Notes: generated by a model not told the origin, from the sequence alone. Positions 1 to 6,957 are shown, numbered from the stretch's first letter. The stretch is 15,162 nucleotides of DNA from Chloroflexota bacterium (GCA_016210395.1 JACQUI010000072.1:1-15162); one strand, 5' to 3'. Numbers and translations: made by a program.

Positions 1-647
1 AGCTTACCGAGGCCGTCCGCCGCCGGCCCTACCGCGTGGTGCTCTTTGACGAGATTGAAAAGGCCCACCCGGACGTCTTCAACATCCTGCTCCAGATCCT
101 GGAGGATGGCCGCCTCACCGACGGCCATGGCCGCACCGTGGACTTCCGCAACACGGTGGTTATCATGACCAGCAACCTGGGCACCGCGGACCTCAACCGC
201 CAGGCCGTCGGCTTCCTCAGCGGCCGGGACAGCCGCGGCGAGCGGGAGCGGCTGCGGCAGTCGGTGGAGGATGCCCTGAAGCGGGCCTTCCGCCCGGAGT
301 TCCTGAACCGCATTGACGAGATCGTTGTCTTTGACCCCCTCACCCAGGAGCAGATAGAGCGCATCGTGGACCTGATGATGGGCGAGGTGGGCAAGCGCCT
401 GGCCGAGCGCGGCGTTGCGGCCGAGCTGACGCCCGCCGCCCGCGCCTGGCTGGCCAAGGAGGGCTTCGACCCGCAGTTCGGCGCGCGCCCGCTGCGCAGG
501 GCCATCCAGCGCCACGTGGAGAACCCTCTGTCGAAGGCCATCCTGGCGGGCCAGTACCCCCAGGGCAGCCGCGTGGTGGTGGACGCCGGCCCGGAGGGTG
601 GGGTTGTGTTCCGGGGGGCGCAGGAGGCGGTGGGGGTGGGGAGGTAG
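1..647 (+). CDS. clpC: ATP-dependent Clp unfoldase, ClpC/ClpB type (3' part only)
   Basis: This is the C-terminal third of a class I Clp/Hsp100 AAA+ ATPase. The reading frame is open from base 3 and the true start lies outside the window. Visible parts of the second AAA+ domain are Walker B (VVLFDEIEKAHPD), the sensor 1 segment (IMTSNLG), the arginine finger region (FRPEFLNRIDEIVVF) and sensor 2 in the small domain (GARPLRRAIQ). Such proteins unfold substrates with ATP, either feeding ClpP (ClpC) or disaggregating with DnaK (ClpB). The short spacer after sensor 1 with a VGF motif, then a basic helix before FRPEFLNR, reads more like ClpC, but the diagnostic N-terminal and middle regions are absent, so ClpB is possible. 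The protein ends in a Gly/Val-rich tail. Confidence 0.9.
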   Translation, partial: LTEAVRRRPYRVVLFDEIEKAHPDVFNILLQILEDGRLTDGHGRTVDFRNTVVIMTSNLGTADLNRQAVGFLSGRDSRGERERLRQSVEDALKRAFRPEFLNRIDEIVVFDPLTQEQIERIVDLMMGEVGKRLAERGVAAELTPAARAWLAKEGFDPQFGARPLRRAIQRHVENPLSKAILAGQYPQGSRVVVDAGPEGGVVFRGAQEAVGVGR

Positions 648-660
648 AGGTAAGAGAAGC

Positions 661-685
661 AATGGGCGAGCAAAGCTCGCCCATT
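661..685. terminator. Hairpin between convergent clpC and sigma genes
   Basis: A perfect 11-bp inverted repeat (AATGGGCGAGC, loop AAA, GCTCGCCCATT) lies 13 bases after the clpC stop and 15 bases before the end of the sigma gene. Read leftward it is followed by a T/C-rich stretch, so it may end both transcripts. It lacks a clean T run rightward. Confidence 0.55.
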
Positions 686-700
686 CCAACCAGTCTGCCG

Positions 701-2068
701 CTACTCCAGGAACTCCCGTTGCTTGGGCCTCTTTGATTGGCGAAGTTTATGCAGTGCCTTCGCTTCGATCTGGCGTATGCGCTCCCGCGTCACGCCGAAC
801 TCACGCCCAACTTCATCCAGAGTGCGGTTCCGGCCATCCTCTAGTCCAAAGCGGAGTCGCAGCACCCGTTTCTCCCGCTCCGTCAGGGTGCCCAAGGCGT
901 CGGCGAGGTTCTCCTTCAAGGACGCGTAGCTGACCGAGCCTTTTTCTATGGTGCTCGAGACCTCGGCGATCTTCTCCGGAGCGACCATCATCTCGCTTTC
1001 CAACTCCTCGCTGGTGGGCTGACGCCCGTACTCCTGGACAAGTCGCCGGCTTTCCTCCAGGACCTTGTTGATGGTCTTCACCATGTCCACTGGGATACGG
1101 ATGGAGCGGGTCTTGGGAATGGCACGGGTGATAGCCTGGCGTATCCACCACACGGCGTACGTGGAGAACTTGTAGCCCCTGTGATAATCGAATTTGTCAA
1201 TTGCACGAAGCAGCCCGATGTTGCCTTCTTGAATGAGGTCTGCCAACTTCTCCTCCTCCGCAGAATCGTGGTTCTCATCCAACCCAAAGTTGCTTTCTTG
1301 CGTGAGGTCTTCAGGGGCACGGTCATGCCTGACGTACTTTCTGGCTGCCCAGGCAACTAGCCGGAGGTTGCCCTCTACGAATTGCTCGCGAGCGAGTTTG
1401 CCCTTGCGCGCCAACCCATCGAAGTGCTGTTCGCACAGGCCTTCGTACGGCAACATGGTTACAAGCATCTCGTCAGCGTTTGCCCCTAGCGCTGATAGCA
1501 TAGCAGGGCCCATGGCTTCCAACACCTGCGGCGGAAGAATGCGACTGCTGACTGATAGGAGCGACACCCCCGTTTTGACTTGATCTTCCTCTGCGCCGAT
1601 ATCCTCTTGGACTTTCTCGATCAAATCGGGGTCAAACGGACCATCAAGGAAAGCCCGAACCCTTTGGTCACCCACCAATTCAGCTAGTGTTATAGGGAGA
1701 GACATCTGCAGCAAATCCGCCAAGCAGTCACTGACATAGCTACACTCACCTATGTCATGTAGGGCTGCTACGACCATTTTGGGCGCCACTGCCGTTTCGT
1801 CTGCTTCTTTTGCCTCTTGCCGAAGGTGCTCAACATATGCACCTGCCTCGATTGCCATGGCGAGTTCTCTTTCTTGGTCTCGCGTGAGAAGACGATACCT
1901 TCGTATTTCTTGAAGGTATGTGCTTAAGGCAGAGAGGTCCTCTTTGAGTGTGGCGTCGAAATCTGGGTCGTTCTGTAGCTCGGCAAGGACAGCTTCGTCC
2001 TCTACTTGATCTGTGATTTCTTCCAACCATGCCTGGTCGGCACCGTCGTCCAAATCCTGGGTCTCCAT
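701..2068 (-). CDS. rpoD: RpoD/SigA-like sigma-70 factor with altered core regions
   Basis: This 455-residue sigma-70 protein directs RNA polymerase to promoters. Region 1.2 (about 44-75), a long non-conserved region (75-225), region 2 (226-325) and region 4 (about 393-455, ending RERIRQIEAKALHKLR) are clear. The -10 reading residues WWIRQAIT are kept. Three things are odd. Region 2.2 has a 23-residue insertion that looks like a duplication: DLTQESNFGL at 254-263 and DLIQEGNIGL at 277-286. The region 3.2 finger (usually ..LGDFIED..) is missing, residues 377-392 running straight into region 4. Residues matching E. coli H455 and E458 are D328 and K331. The ATG is preceded by a GAGGGGAG ribosome site. 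It may be a paralogue rather than the housekeeping factor. Its middle part looks less GC-rich than neighbouring genes. Confidence 0.9.
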   Translation of the reverse strand: METQDLDDGADQAWLEEITDQVEDEAVLAELQNDPDFDATLKEDLSALSTYLQEIRRYRLLTRDQERELAMAIEAGAYVEHLRQEAKEADETAVAPKMVVAALHDIGECSYVSDCLADLLQMSLPITLAELVGDQRVRAFLDGPFDPDLIEKVQEDIGAEEDQVKTGVSLLSVSSRILPPQVLEAMGPAMLSALGANADEMLVTMLPYEGLCEQHFDGLARKGKLAREQFVEGNLRLVAWAARKYVRHDRAPEDLTQESNFGLDENHDSAEEEKLADLIQEGNIGLLRAIDKFDYHRGYKFSTYAVWWIRQAITRAIPKTRSIRIPVDMVKTINKVLEESRRLVQEYGRQPTSEELESEMMVAPEKIAEVSSTIEKGSVSYASLKENLADALGTLTEREKRVLRLRFGLEDGRNRTLDEVGREFGVTRERIRQIEAKALHKLRQSKRPKQREFLE

Positions 2069-2127
2069 AGTCTAGCTCCCCTCTCGTCGCTCGGAACGTG
2101 TAGCAGCACAGTTGGATTGGTCTGACG

Positions 2128-2156
2128 ATAATACTTTACAATGTTCCCATTGACAA
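2128..2156 (-). promoter_or_regulatory. Sigma-70 type promoter of the sigma factor gene
   Basis: On the minus strand TTGTCA (2156-2151) and TATTAT (2133-2128) are separated by exactly 17 bases, each one mismatch from consensus, about 60 bases before the ATG at 2068. The spacer contains the inverted repeat CAATG-ttcc-CATTG (2139-2152), which could be an operator. There is no TGn before the -10 box. Confidence 0.7.
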
Positions 2157-2203
2157 TTCTGGCCATACTGCTGGACGTTGCCATGTGCTAGACTGGGGAC
2201 GCA

Positions 2204-2557
2204 ATGGGCATCACCTACATTGAGGGGACCGTCCGTGGCCCCACGGGGACCGAAGCTGCCGTTCGCTTCCTTGTGGATAGCGGGGCCACCTACCCCTTGT
2301 TGCCAAAGCCTGTTTGGGAAAAGGCCGGCCTGGCGCCTCGCCGTCGTCTTACATTCACTTTGGCTGACGGCACGCCCATTGAACGGGATGTCTCCGAGTG
2401 TTACATCGTGCTTTCCCAGGGCGAAGGCCACACGCCCGTGATCCTGGGTGAGACAGGCGACGAAGCGCTATTGGGCGTTGTAACTCTGGAGGTCCTGGGC
2501 CTGGTGTTCAACCCCTTCAACCGCACCCTCCAGCCCATGCGCATGCTGCTGGCCTAG
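2204..2557 (+). CDS. Retropepsin-like clan AA aspartic protease
   Basis: This 117-residue protein has the single-domain retropepsin layout. The active-site motif FLVDSGAT has Asp at residue 25, and a hydrophobic LLGVVTLEVLGLVFNP segment near the C terminus matches the flap-distal ILG strand of the family. Such proteins act as homodimers, each chain giving one catalytic Asp. It resembles the short prokaryotic AF_0612-type family, whose substrates are unknown. The ATG follows GGGGA with suitable spacing. It is divergent from the sigma gene, with 135 bases between starts. No signal peptide is seen, so it is probably cytoplasmic. Family confidence is good; function is open. Confidence 0.85.
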   Translation: MGITYIEGTVRGPTGTEAAVRFLVDSGATYPLLPKPVWEKAGLAPRRRLTFTLADGTPIERDVSECYIVLSQGEGHTPVILGETGDEALLGVVTLEVLGLVFNPFNRTLQPMRMLLA

Positions 2558-2948
2558 GCCCGCCCGTCACCCATGACACGCCCCCGCAATTCGCCGTACA
2601 ATTGCTCCAGGAACGATGCGCTTCCCAGTCCCACAAGGCAGGCCACCTAGACCTGGCCGCCCTCAGCGTGGACGAGGTCCTGGCGTAGCCCAGCCCTGTT
2701 CGTTTCCAGATTCGCACCCGTTGCGGCTCCCCCAATAGCGGTTTTGCCTGGGTGGTGCGCCATGGCGTTGTGGTGGACGTCGCGGCGGAAGGCGGTATCG
2801 CCTTCCGCCGCGGAGAGATGGAGGGCGTGTGGAGGTAAGGCGGTCGCCACGCCCCCGAACGCAGAGCGGCCCGCGCGTTCCAACGCGCGGGCCGCTCTGC
2901 GTATGACAAGAACTCCGTGCCTCTTGCTGTGGAGCGATTGCCCCCCGC
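2558..2948 (+). other. Gene-free stretch with decayed coding fragments
   Basis: No intact gene is seen in this 391-base stretch. One frame reads AVQLLQERCASQSHKAG then HLDLAALSVDEVLA and a TAG at 2686-2688. The same frame then reopens and encodes FQIRTRCGSPNSGFAWVV followed by RHGVVVDVAAEGGIAFRRG, ending at TAA 2836-2838. There is no ATG start for either piece; GTG at 2752 is the only plausible start for the second. The composition looks coding, so this may be a broken small gene or two remnants. A promoter-like ATGACA-18-TACAAT lies at 2573-2602. Confidence 0.4.
2859..2902. repeat. Perfect 21-bp inverted repeat (44-base palindrome)
   Basis: Arms at 2859-2879 and 2882-2902 are fully complementary and separated only by CC. 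The arms begin ACGCAGAGCGGCCCG and are very GC-rich. It lies between coding remnants reading right and the 3' end of a leftward gene, so it may stop transcription from both sides. No T run follows in either direction, so a REP-like or cruciform element is equally possible. Confidence 0.8.
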
Positions 2949-3758
2949 CTACCGTTCCAGCGGCCCAAGCGTATCCCGGTATCCCGGAAGCCGACCCTGG
3001 CCTTTGGCGCCGGAGGTTTCGTCACTCTCGCCTTTCTCGCCGCCTGCCTGCCTGGCGCGGAGCAATTCAGCAAGGTCCCTGTTCTCCACAATGATCTGTT
3101 CGATAATGGACCGGTATTGCTCTTTCATGTCTGCACTGATCTTGGAAACAATGACGCGGACTATTCTTTCTTCTTGCACCTTGTCCAGCGTCACTCCTTG
3201 GTTTGGACTGTCCTCACCTCCCGGCGAAGCGCCCTGGTGAAACAGAGACAGCACGGTTGCCTGCGCGGCGTTTTCCGCTATCACCTCTGGGTCAGGCCAT
3301 TTGTGTTGAATCTCCTGCAGGAGTCGTTCGCCCGCATGAGTCATGGCTTCGGGCAACTGGTCCACAAACTCCACGATCCTTGCATTGACCTGCGCTGCGC
3401 TCGAAAGCCGCAGCAACTCCTCCCGCTCTCTCTGGTCTCTGGCGTGCTTCTTCCAGGCTTCAATCTCTATGAACAAAGCGGCCAACATAAGGAAAAAAAA
3501 GAACGCAGCCTGAGAGAACAAAAGCAGCTTGGCAAGGTCCGAAAGTTTCTCAAGGCCGCTTGGAAGCTCAAGTTGCAGGCCCACAGCAAAGGCAACGATG
3601 GCCATCAAGAAGCTGACCGCCGCGAGCAAACCTGTTCCTACGGTGCTCAACCAAGGCGGGGCTGACTTCTGTCCTTCCGAGTGTCCTGTCACACCGCACC
3701 TCGCATGTTCGGTTTCGCCGCCGCTCGTGGCCTTCGACTGCCTACACTGCCGTTCCAA
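2949..3758 (-). CDS. Unrecognised two-helix membrane protein with charged C-terminal domain
   Basis: I do not recognise this protein (up to 269 residues). Two hydrophobic segments are visible, about residues 38-62 (GTGLLAAVSFLMAIVAFAVG) and 76-98 (LLLFSQAAFFFFLMLAALF). They are followed by a cytoplasmic-looking, strongly charged helical region of about 110-245, probably partly coiled coil, and a polar Gly-rich tail. There is no catalytic motif. The open frame begins with TTG at 3758 and a poor ribosome site; GTG at residue 23, behind GAGGTG, and TTG at residue 37 are alternatives, so the N terminus is uncertain. It stands alone on its strand, so neighbours give no hint. A membrane-anchored scaffold or sensor is only a guess. 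Confidence 0.65.
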   Translation of the reverse strand: MERQCRQSKATSGGETEHARCGVTGHSEGQKSAPPWLSTVGTGLLAAVSFLMAIVAFAVGLQLELPSGLEKLSDLAKLLLFSQAAFFFFLMLAALFIEIEAWKKHARDQREREELLRLSSAAQVNARIVEFVDQLPEAMTHAGERLLQEIQHKWPDPEVIAENAAQATVLSLFHQGASPGGEDSPNQGVTLDKVQEERIVRVIVSKISADMKEQYRSIIEQIIVENRDLAELLRARQAGGEKGESDETSGAKGQGRLPGYRDTLGPLER

Positions 3759-4082
3759 CGTGAAAGCCCAGCGGCGCAGGCAGATTCACAAGAGAGGCCT
3801 GGCCTGTTCCATACGTACCCTCACCCTCCCGCAGCCCCTCTCCTCCATTCTACTCTACACGGCGCGGCTACCCCCCTCGACCGCGAACCACCTTAGCCGT
3901 TCGCCGAACTCATTGTCAAGACCCTTCGGACTACACCTATCCCTGGAGAGGTAATCCGTCGAGAGACGCGCCGCGGGTTCCCAAATCAGCCCGTGACCTC
4001 AGTGCCTGTTGCAGATGCCATCACATCAAACCCCTTCCCCCTCCCCGTTGTCCCTTCTCTTCCCCCGTGCTACGCTATCGCT
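3759..4082. other. Intergenic region upstream of moeA, with a repeat fragment
   Basis: I see no convincing gene here. Bases 3817-3846 (ACCCTCACCCTCCCGCAGCC and onward) resemble one half of the dispersed GGGTGAGGGT / CTCTCCC type repeat seen again, in the opposite orientation, at 8851-8938. The right part is a pyrimidine-rich tract leading into the moeA promoter. Confidence 0.45.
4048..4076 (+). promoter_or_regulatory. Candidate promoter giving a leaderless moeA mRNA
   Basis: TTGTCC (4048-4053), a 17-base spacer and TACGCT (4071-4076) preceded by TGC form an extended -10 promoter. A start about 7 bases downstream falls on the ATG at 4083. No Shine-Dalgarno sequence is visible before that ATG, in keeping with a leaderless transcript. 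The -10 box itself is weak. Confidence 0.4.
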
Positions 4083-5375
4083 ATGACGCACGCCCACACA
4101 AGAACGCCGGATATGCTCTCCGTGGAAGAGGCGCGGGAGAAGGTGCTGGCCCTGGTCCCCGTCCTGGATGCCCGGGACACGCCTCTGCTGGAGGCGCTGG
4201 GCCTGACCCTGGCCGAGGATGCCAACGCTGCTTTCGACATCCCCCCCTGGGACAACTCCGGCCAGGACGGCTACGCCGTTCGCGCGGACGACATTGCCGG
4301 CGCAAGCGCCCAACGCCCCGCCGTGTTGCACGTGACCGGCTATCTGGCTGCGGGCCAGACGCCCAGCCAGGCCGTCGCTCCAGGCGAGGCGCTGCGCATC
4401 ATGACCGGCGCGCCCATTCCTCCCGGTGCTGATACTGTGGTCCCCTTCGAAGAGACCGACGAGCTGGCGCGCAAGGCCGATGGCCGCGCTGTGGACCACA
4501 TCGCCATCCTGAAGGCGCTGCCCAAGGGCGGCAACGTGCGGCTTCGTGGCGAAGACGTGCGGCGGGGCGAAGCCGTCCTGCCAAGGGGCGTTGTGCTGCG
4601 CCCCGGCGAGCTAGGCGTCCTGGCCTCCCTGGGATTCGCCTCCGTCAAAGCGGTGCGCCGCCCCGTCGTCGCGGTCCTGTCCACTGGCGACGAGCTCCAG
4701 CAGCCCGGCCAGCCGCTGGCGCCCGGTAGAATCTACGACAGCAACAGCTACAGCATCGCAGGTCTGATCGAGAAGTACGGGGGCATCCCTCTCCCCCTCG
4801 GCATCGCCCGTGACAACCTGGACTCCTTGAACGGCATGCTGGCGCGAGGTCTTGAGGCAGATATGCTCATCACCTCTGCGGGCGTCTCCAAGGGCGACTA
4901 CGACATGGTCAAAGACGTGCTGGCGGAGCACGGCGAGATCGCTTTCTGGTCGGTGCGCATGCGCCCTGCCAAACCGCTGGCTTTCGGCGTCCTGCGCGGT
5001 CCGGGCGGCAGGCGGGTGCCTCACCTGGGCCTGCCGGGGAACCCCGTCAGCGCCATGGTCGCCTTTGAAGAGCTGGGCCGGCCTGCCCTCCTGAAGATGA
5101 TGGGCCGCACGAAGCTGGACAAGCCGACCGTCGAGGCCGTCCTCGAGGACACCATCATCAACCATGATGGCCGGCGCGTCTATGCCCGGGCGTGGGTCAC
5201 CAGGCGCGGCGACACCTACTACGCGCGCACCACCGGCCCTCAGGGGTCAAACATCCTCACCTCGATGGCCCGGGCCAACGGCCTTGCCATTTGCCCCGAG
5301 GACACGCCCCGGATGGGGCCGGGAGAACGCGTCAAGGTGCGCATGTTGGACTGGGACGAAGAGGGCGTCTATTAG
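4083..5375 (+). CDS. moeA: Molybdopterin molybdenumtransferase MoeA
   Basis: MoeA inserts molybdate into adenylylated molybdopterin, releasing AMP and giving molybdenum cofactor. From the ATG at 4083 the protein has 430 residues, normal for the family. Motifs in order are DNSGQDGYAV (57-66; usually DNSAMDGYAV, the first Asp being functionally important), TGAPIPPGADTVVPFEE, the MoCF domain LSTGDEL (Asp 203), GRIYDSN, SAGVSKGDYD (265-274; usually SGGVSVGDYD), MRPAKPLAFG and LPGNPVSA, then the C-terminal beta domain. The frame stays open to GTG 3993, but those 30 extra residues are Pro-rich and unlike the family. ATG 4113 is a second option. No other cofactor-synthesis gene is adjacent. The SAM-to-SGQ change near the active site is a mild oddity. 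Confidence 0.93.
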   Translation: MTHAHTRTPDMLSVEEAREKVLALVPVLDARDTPLLEALGLTLAEDANAAFDIPPWDNSGQDGYAVRADDIAGASAQRPAVLHVTGYLAAGQTPSQAVAPGEALRIMTGAPIPPGADTVVPFEETDELARKADGRAVDHIAILKALPKGGNVRLRGEDVRRGEAVLPRGVVLRPGELGVLASLGFASVKAVRRPVVAVLSTGDELQQPGQPLAPGRIYDSNSYSIAGLIEKYGGIPLPLGIARDNLDSLNGMLARGLEADMLITSAGVSKGDYDMVKDVLAEHGEIAFWSVRMRPAKPLAFGVLRGPGGRRVPHLGLPGNPVSAMVAFEELGRPALLKMMGRTKLDKPTVEAVLEDTIINHDGRRVYARAWVTRRGDTYYARTTGPQGSNILTSMARANGLAICPEDTPRMGPGERVKVRMLDWDEEGVY

Positions 5376-5720
5376 ACGAACGCTCGCCTTGTATTCAGTG
5401 TCATTTTGTAGGTGTGAACATGTGAACAAATGGCCCGGGATGTGCCCTGCTAAGTCGGCGAGCCCTCTTGTCATTCTAGAGCGGGGTGGGCAAACAACAT
5501 TCGTTTCCAACTTTCGCTCCGCCTCGCGAAGAATCACTCAGTGGTTCCTTCCAGCGCAAGGGACGCGGCAGCGTTCCGTCGTTGGCTAGACAAACAGGTC
5601 TTTCCATGCCGGCCCTACGAAAATGTGAACCAGCCCAGGGTTTCCTGGCTGCAAAAAGATTTCCTGTTTCCGCCGTCTATGGTATAGTCTTACGAAATCC
5701 CCATTGGGAAGGGTAGGACT
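5376..5720. other. Intergenic region between moeA and the 155-residue gene
   Basis: No gene is supported here. A 76-codon frame at 5486-5716 lacks coding character. The last 60 bases hold the promoter and ribosome site for the next gene. No strong terminator hairpin was found after moeA. Confidence 0.5.
5660..5688 (+). promoter_or_regulatory. Extended -10 promoter for the 155-residue protein
   Basis: TATAGT at 5683-5688 is preceded by TGG, giving a TGnTATAGT extended -10 motif. At 17-base spacing the -35 position reads TTTCCT (5660-5665), weak but similar to the infC -35 TTTACT. A start near 5695 leaves about 26 leader bases before the TTG at 5721. Confidence 0.5.
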
Positions 5721-6188
5721 TTGACGGAGCCGAACACCGTGACCACCGAAGCGCCTGACAAGGCTGAACGCTATCTCTCCTCCACCTTTGCCGTCTCCCC
5801 TGCGAAGCTGGAGGGGCAAGGCCGATCCCTGAACCTGCTCTTGCTGCACAGGCGGTGCGCCTCGTGCTGGGGCAGCCTGATGCAAGAGGCCGCCGGCGGC
5901 CTGGAGATCCCCTGGGAGGACCACCTGGAGAAGATTGCCGGCCACTGCTCCAAGAGCAAAGAGTACATCACTTCAGGCCTGCCTATCATGGAGGCAGTCT
6001 TCCGGGTCATCCTGTCCGCCGGCAACGAAGCGGTGTCCCTTGAGCAGATCATCGAAACACTCCAGGAGCGGTGGTCGGATTCCGCCAACCACTGGGTGCC
6101 CCCTCCCCCTAAGCTGTACCGAATGGTCAGCCGTGACGTGTTCTATGGCATTGGAGAGGTTACCCCTCCAGCAGCCCCACAGGCGTAG
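5721..6188 (+). CDS. Unrecognised 155-residue protein with CxxC and HC motifs
   Basis: I do not recognise a family. The protein is mostly polar and helical, without signal peptide or membrane helix. A C46-x2-C49 pair (RRCASCW) and H75-C76 (GHCSKSKEY) could form a metal site, although nothing proves this. The C-terminal half (about 88-145) contains a Trp/Pro-rich segment (HWVPPPPKLYRMVSRDVFYG). The likely start is TTG 5721, because GGGAAGGGTAGGA lies at proper spacing before it; GTG 5739 has no such site. The gene has its own extended -10 promoter and a strong terminator just downstream, so it is probably a single-gene unit. Confidence 0.7.
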   Translation: MTEPNTVTTEAPDKAERYLSSTFAVSPAKLEGQGRSLNLLLLHRRCASCWGSLMQEAAGGLEIPWEDHLEKIAGHCSKSKEYITSGLPIMEAVFRVILSAGNEAVSLEQIIETLQERWSDSANHWVPPPPKLYRMVSRDVFYGIGEVTPPAAPQA

Positions 6189-6205
6189 CAGCACAACGGG
6201 CAGTC

Positions 6206-6245
6206 AAAAGCAAGCGGGCCGACAGAAGTCGGCCCGCTTGCTTTT
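6206..6245. terminator. Strong bidirectional intrinsic terminator
   Basis: Arms of 18 bp (AAAAGCAAGCGGGCCGAC and its complement) enclose the loop AGAA, followed by TTTTT rightward and TTTT leftward. It lies 17 bases after the 155-residue gene and 24 bases from the rplT stop, so it serves both converging units. Confidence 0.92.
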
Positions 6246-6269
6246 TCTCCAGGGAAATGCCCGGCGCAG

Positions 6270-6632
6270 CTACGAAGCGCCCAGTTGGGCCTTCGCCGTG
6301 CTCGCAAGCTGTGCAAAGGTCTGGGGATCGCGCACGGCCAGGTCTGCCAGGATCTTGCGGTCCACTTCCACATTGGCCAGCTTCAGGCCGTGGATTAGGG
6401 AGTTATAGTTCATGCCATTCTGTTTGGCCGCCGCGCCGATGCGCGTGATCCAAAGCGCCCGGAAGTCGCCCTTCCTGTCCCGCCGGTGAATGGTGGAATA
6501 GGACATGGCCGCTTTCAGCGAGTCCTTGGCCCGCTTGTACAGCAGGTGCCGCACGCTGTAATGGCCCTTGGTTAGGGAAAGCACCTCAGCATGCCGGCGG
6601 TGCTTAGTCATGCCACGTTTAATCCTGGCCAT
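6270..6632 (-). CDS. rplT: 50S ribosomal protein L20
   Basis: This 120-residue basic protein has the L20 fold. The N-terminal MARIKRGMTKHRRH segment and long helix bind 23S rRNA, and the globular part keeps the family signature (RRDRKGDFRALWITRIGAAAKQNGMNYNSLIHGLK, described here by its two halves) and DRKILADLAV. Length is normal. L20 is needed for early 50S assembly and in several bacteria represses its own operon. Two usually conserved spots differ: GYRGAR is GHYSVR and RKRDFR is RKGDFR. AAAGGAG sits 5 bases before the ATG. It is the last gene of infC-rpmI-rplT, 107 bases after rpmI, ahead of the terminator. Confidence 0.95.
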   Translation of the reverse strand: MARIKRGMTKHRRHAEVLSLTKGHYSVRHLLYKRAKDSLKAAMSYSTIHRRDRKGDFRALWITRIGAAAKQNGMNYNSLIHGLKLANVEVDRKILADLAVRDPQTFAQLASTAKAQLGAS

Positions 6633-6739
6633 GGTAACTCCTTTGAGAGGTAAGAATAGCTGTCGTGGGCGCTGCGTTAGCCGGCCAACGAGGGCAGGCC
6701 AACGGCGGGAACCCCTGACGGCACGGGAGTAAGCGCGGG

Positions 6740-6937
6740 CTAGCCGTAAGGCAAGAGACGGTGCACCTTTGACATGTCCCGGTTGGACACTGAAACAGTA
6801 TCATCGAACATGCGGCGGGTGCGCTTGGTCTTATTGCGGCGCAGGTGGCTGCTCTGGCGCTTCATACGAAGGCCCTTGCCGGAACCTGAAAACTTGAAGC
6901 GCGCCTGAGCGCCCTTGTGTGTCTTGAGCTTGGGCAT
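6740..6937 (-). CDS. rpmI: 50S ribosomal protein L35
   Basis: This 65-residue basic protein matches L35 throughout. It begins MPKLKTHKGAQARFKFSGSG, followed by GLRMKRQSSHLRRNKTKR, and has the usual length. L35 is a small structural protein of the large ribosomal subunit. The ATG follows AAAAGGTA at suitable spacing. It lies 20 bases after the infC stop and is surely cotranscribed with it. The gap to rplT (107 bases) is longer than the gap to infC. No operator for L20 was recognised in it, though such sites are defined by RNA folding and cannot be excluded by eye. Confidence 0.96.
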   Translation of the reverse strand: MPKLKTHKGAQARFKFSGSGKGLRMKRQSSHLRRNKTKRTRRMFDDTVSVSNRDMSKVHRLLPYG

Positions 6938-6957
6938 GGTCTACCTTTTCTCTGGCG

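Noticed and set aside
3993..4082. GTG 3993 as the moeA start
   Set aside because: The extra 30 residues are Pro-rich without homology, and the likely promoter lies inside them.
5486..5716. A 76-codon frame before the 155-residue gene
   Set aside because: No ribosome site and no coding character, and it overlaps the promoter of the next gene.
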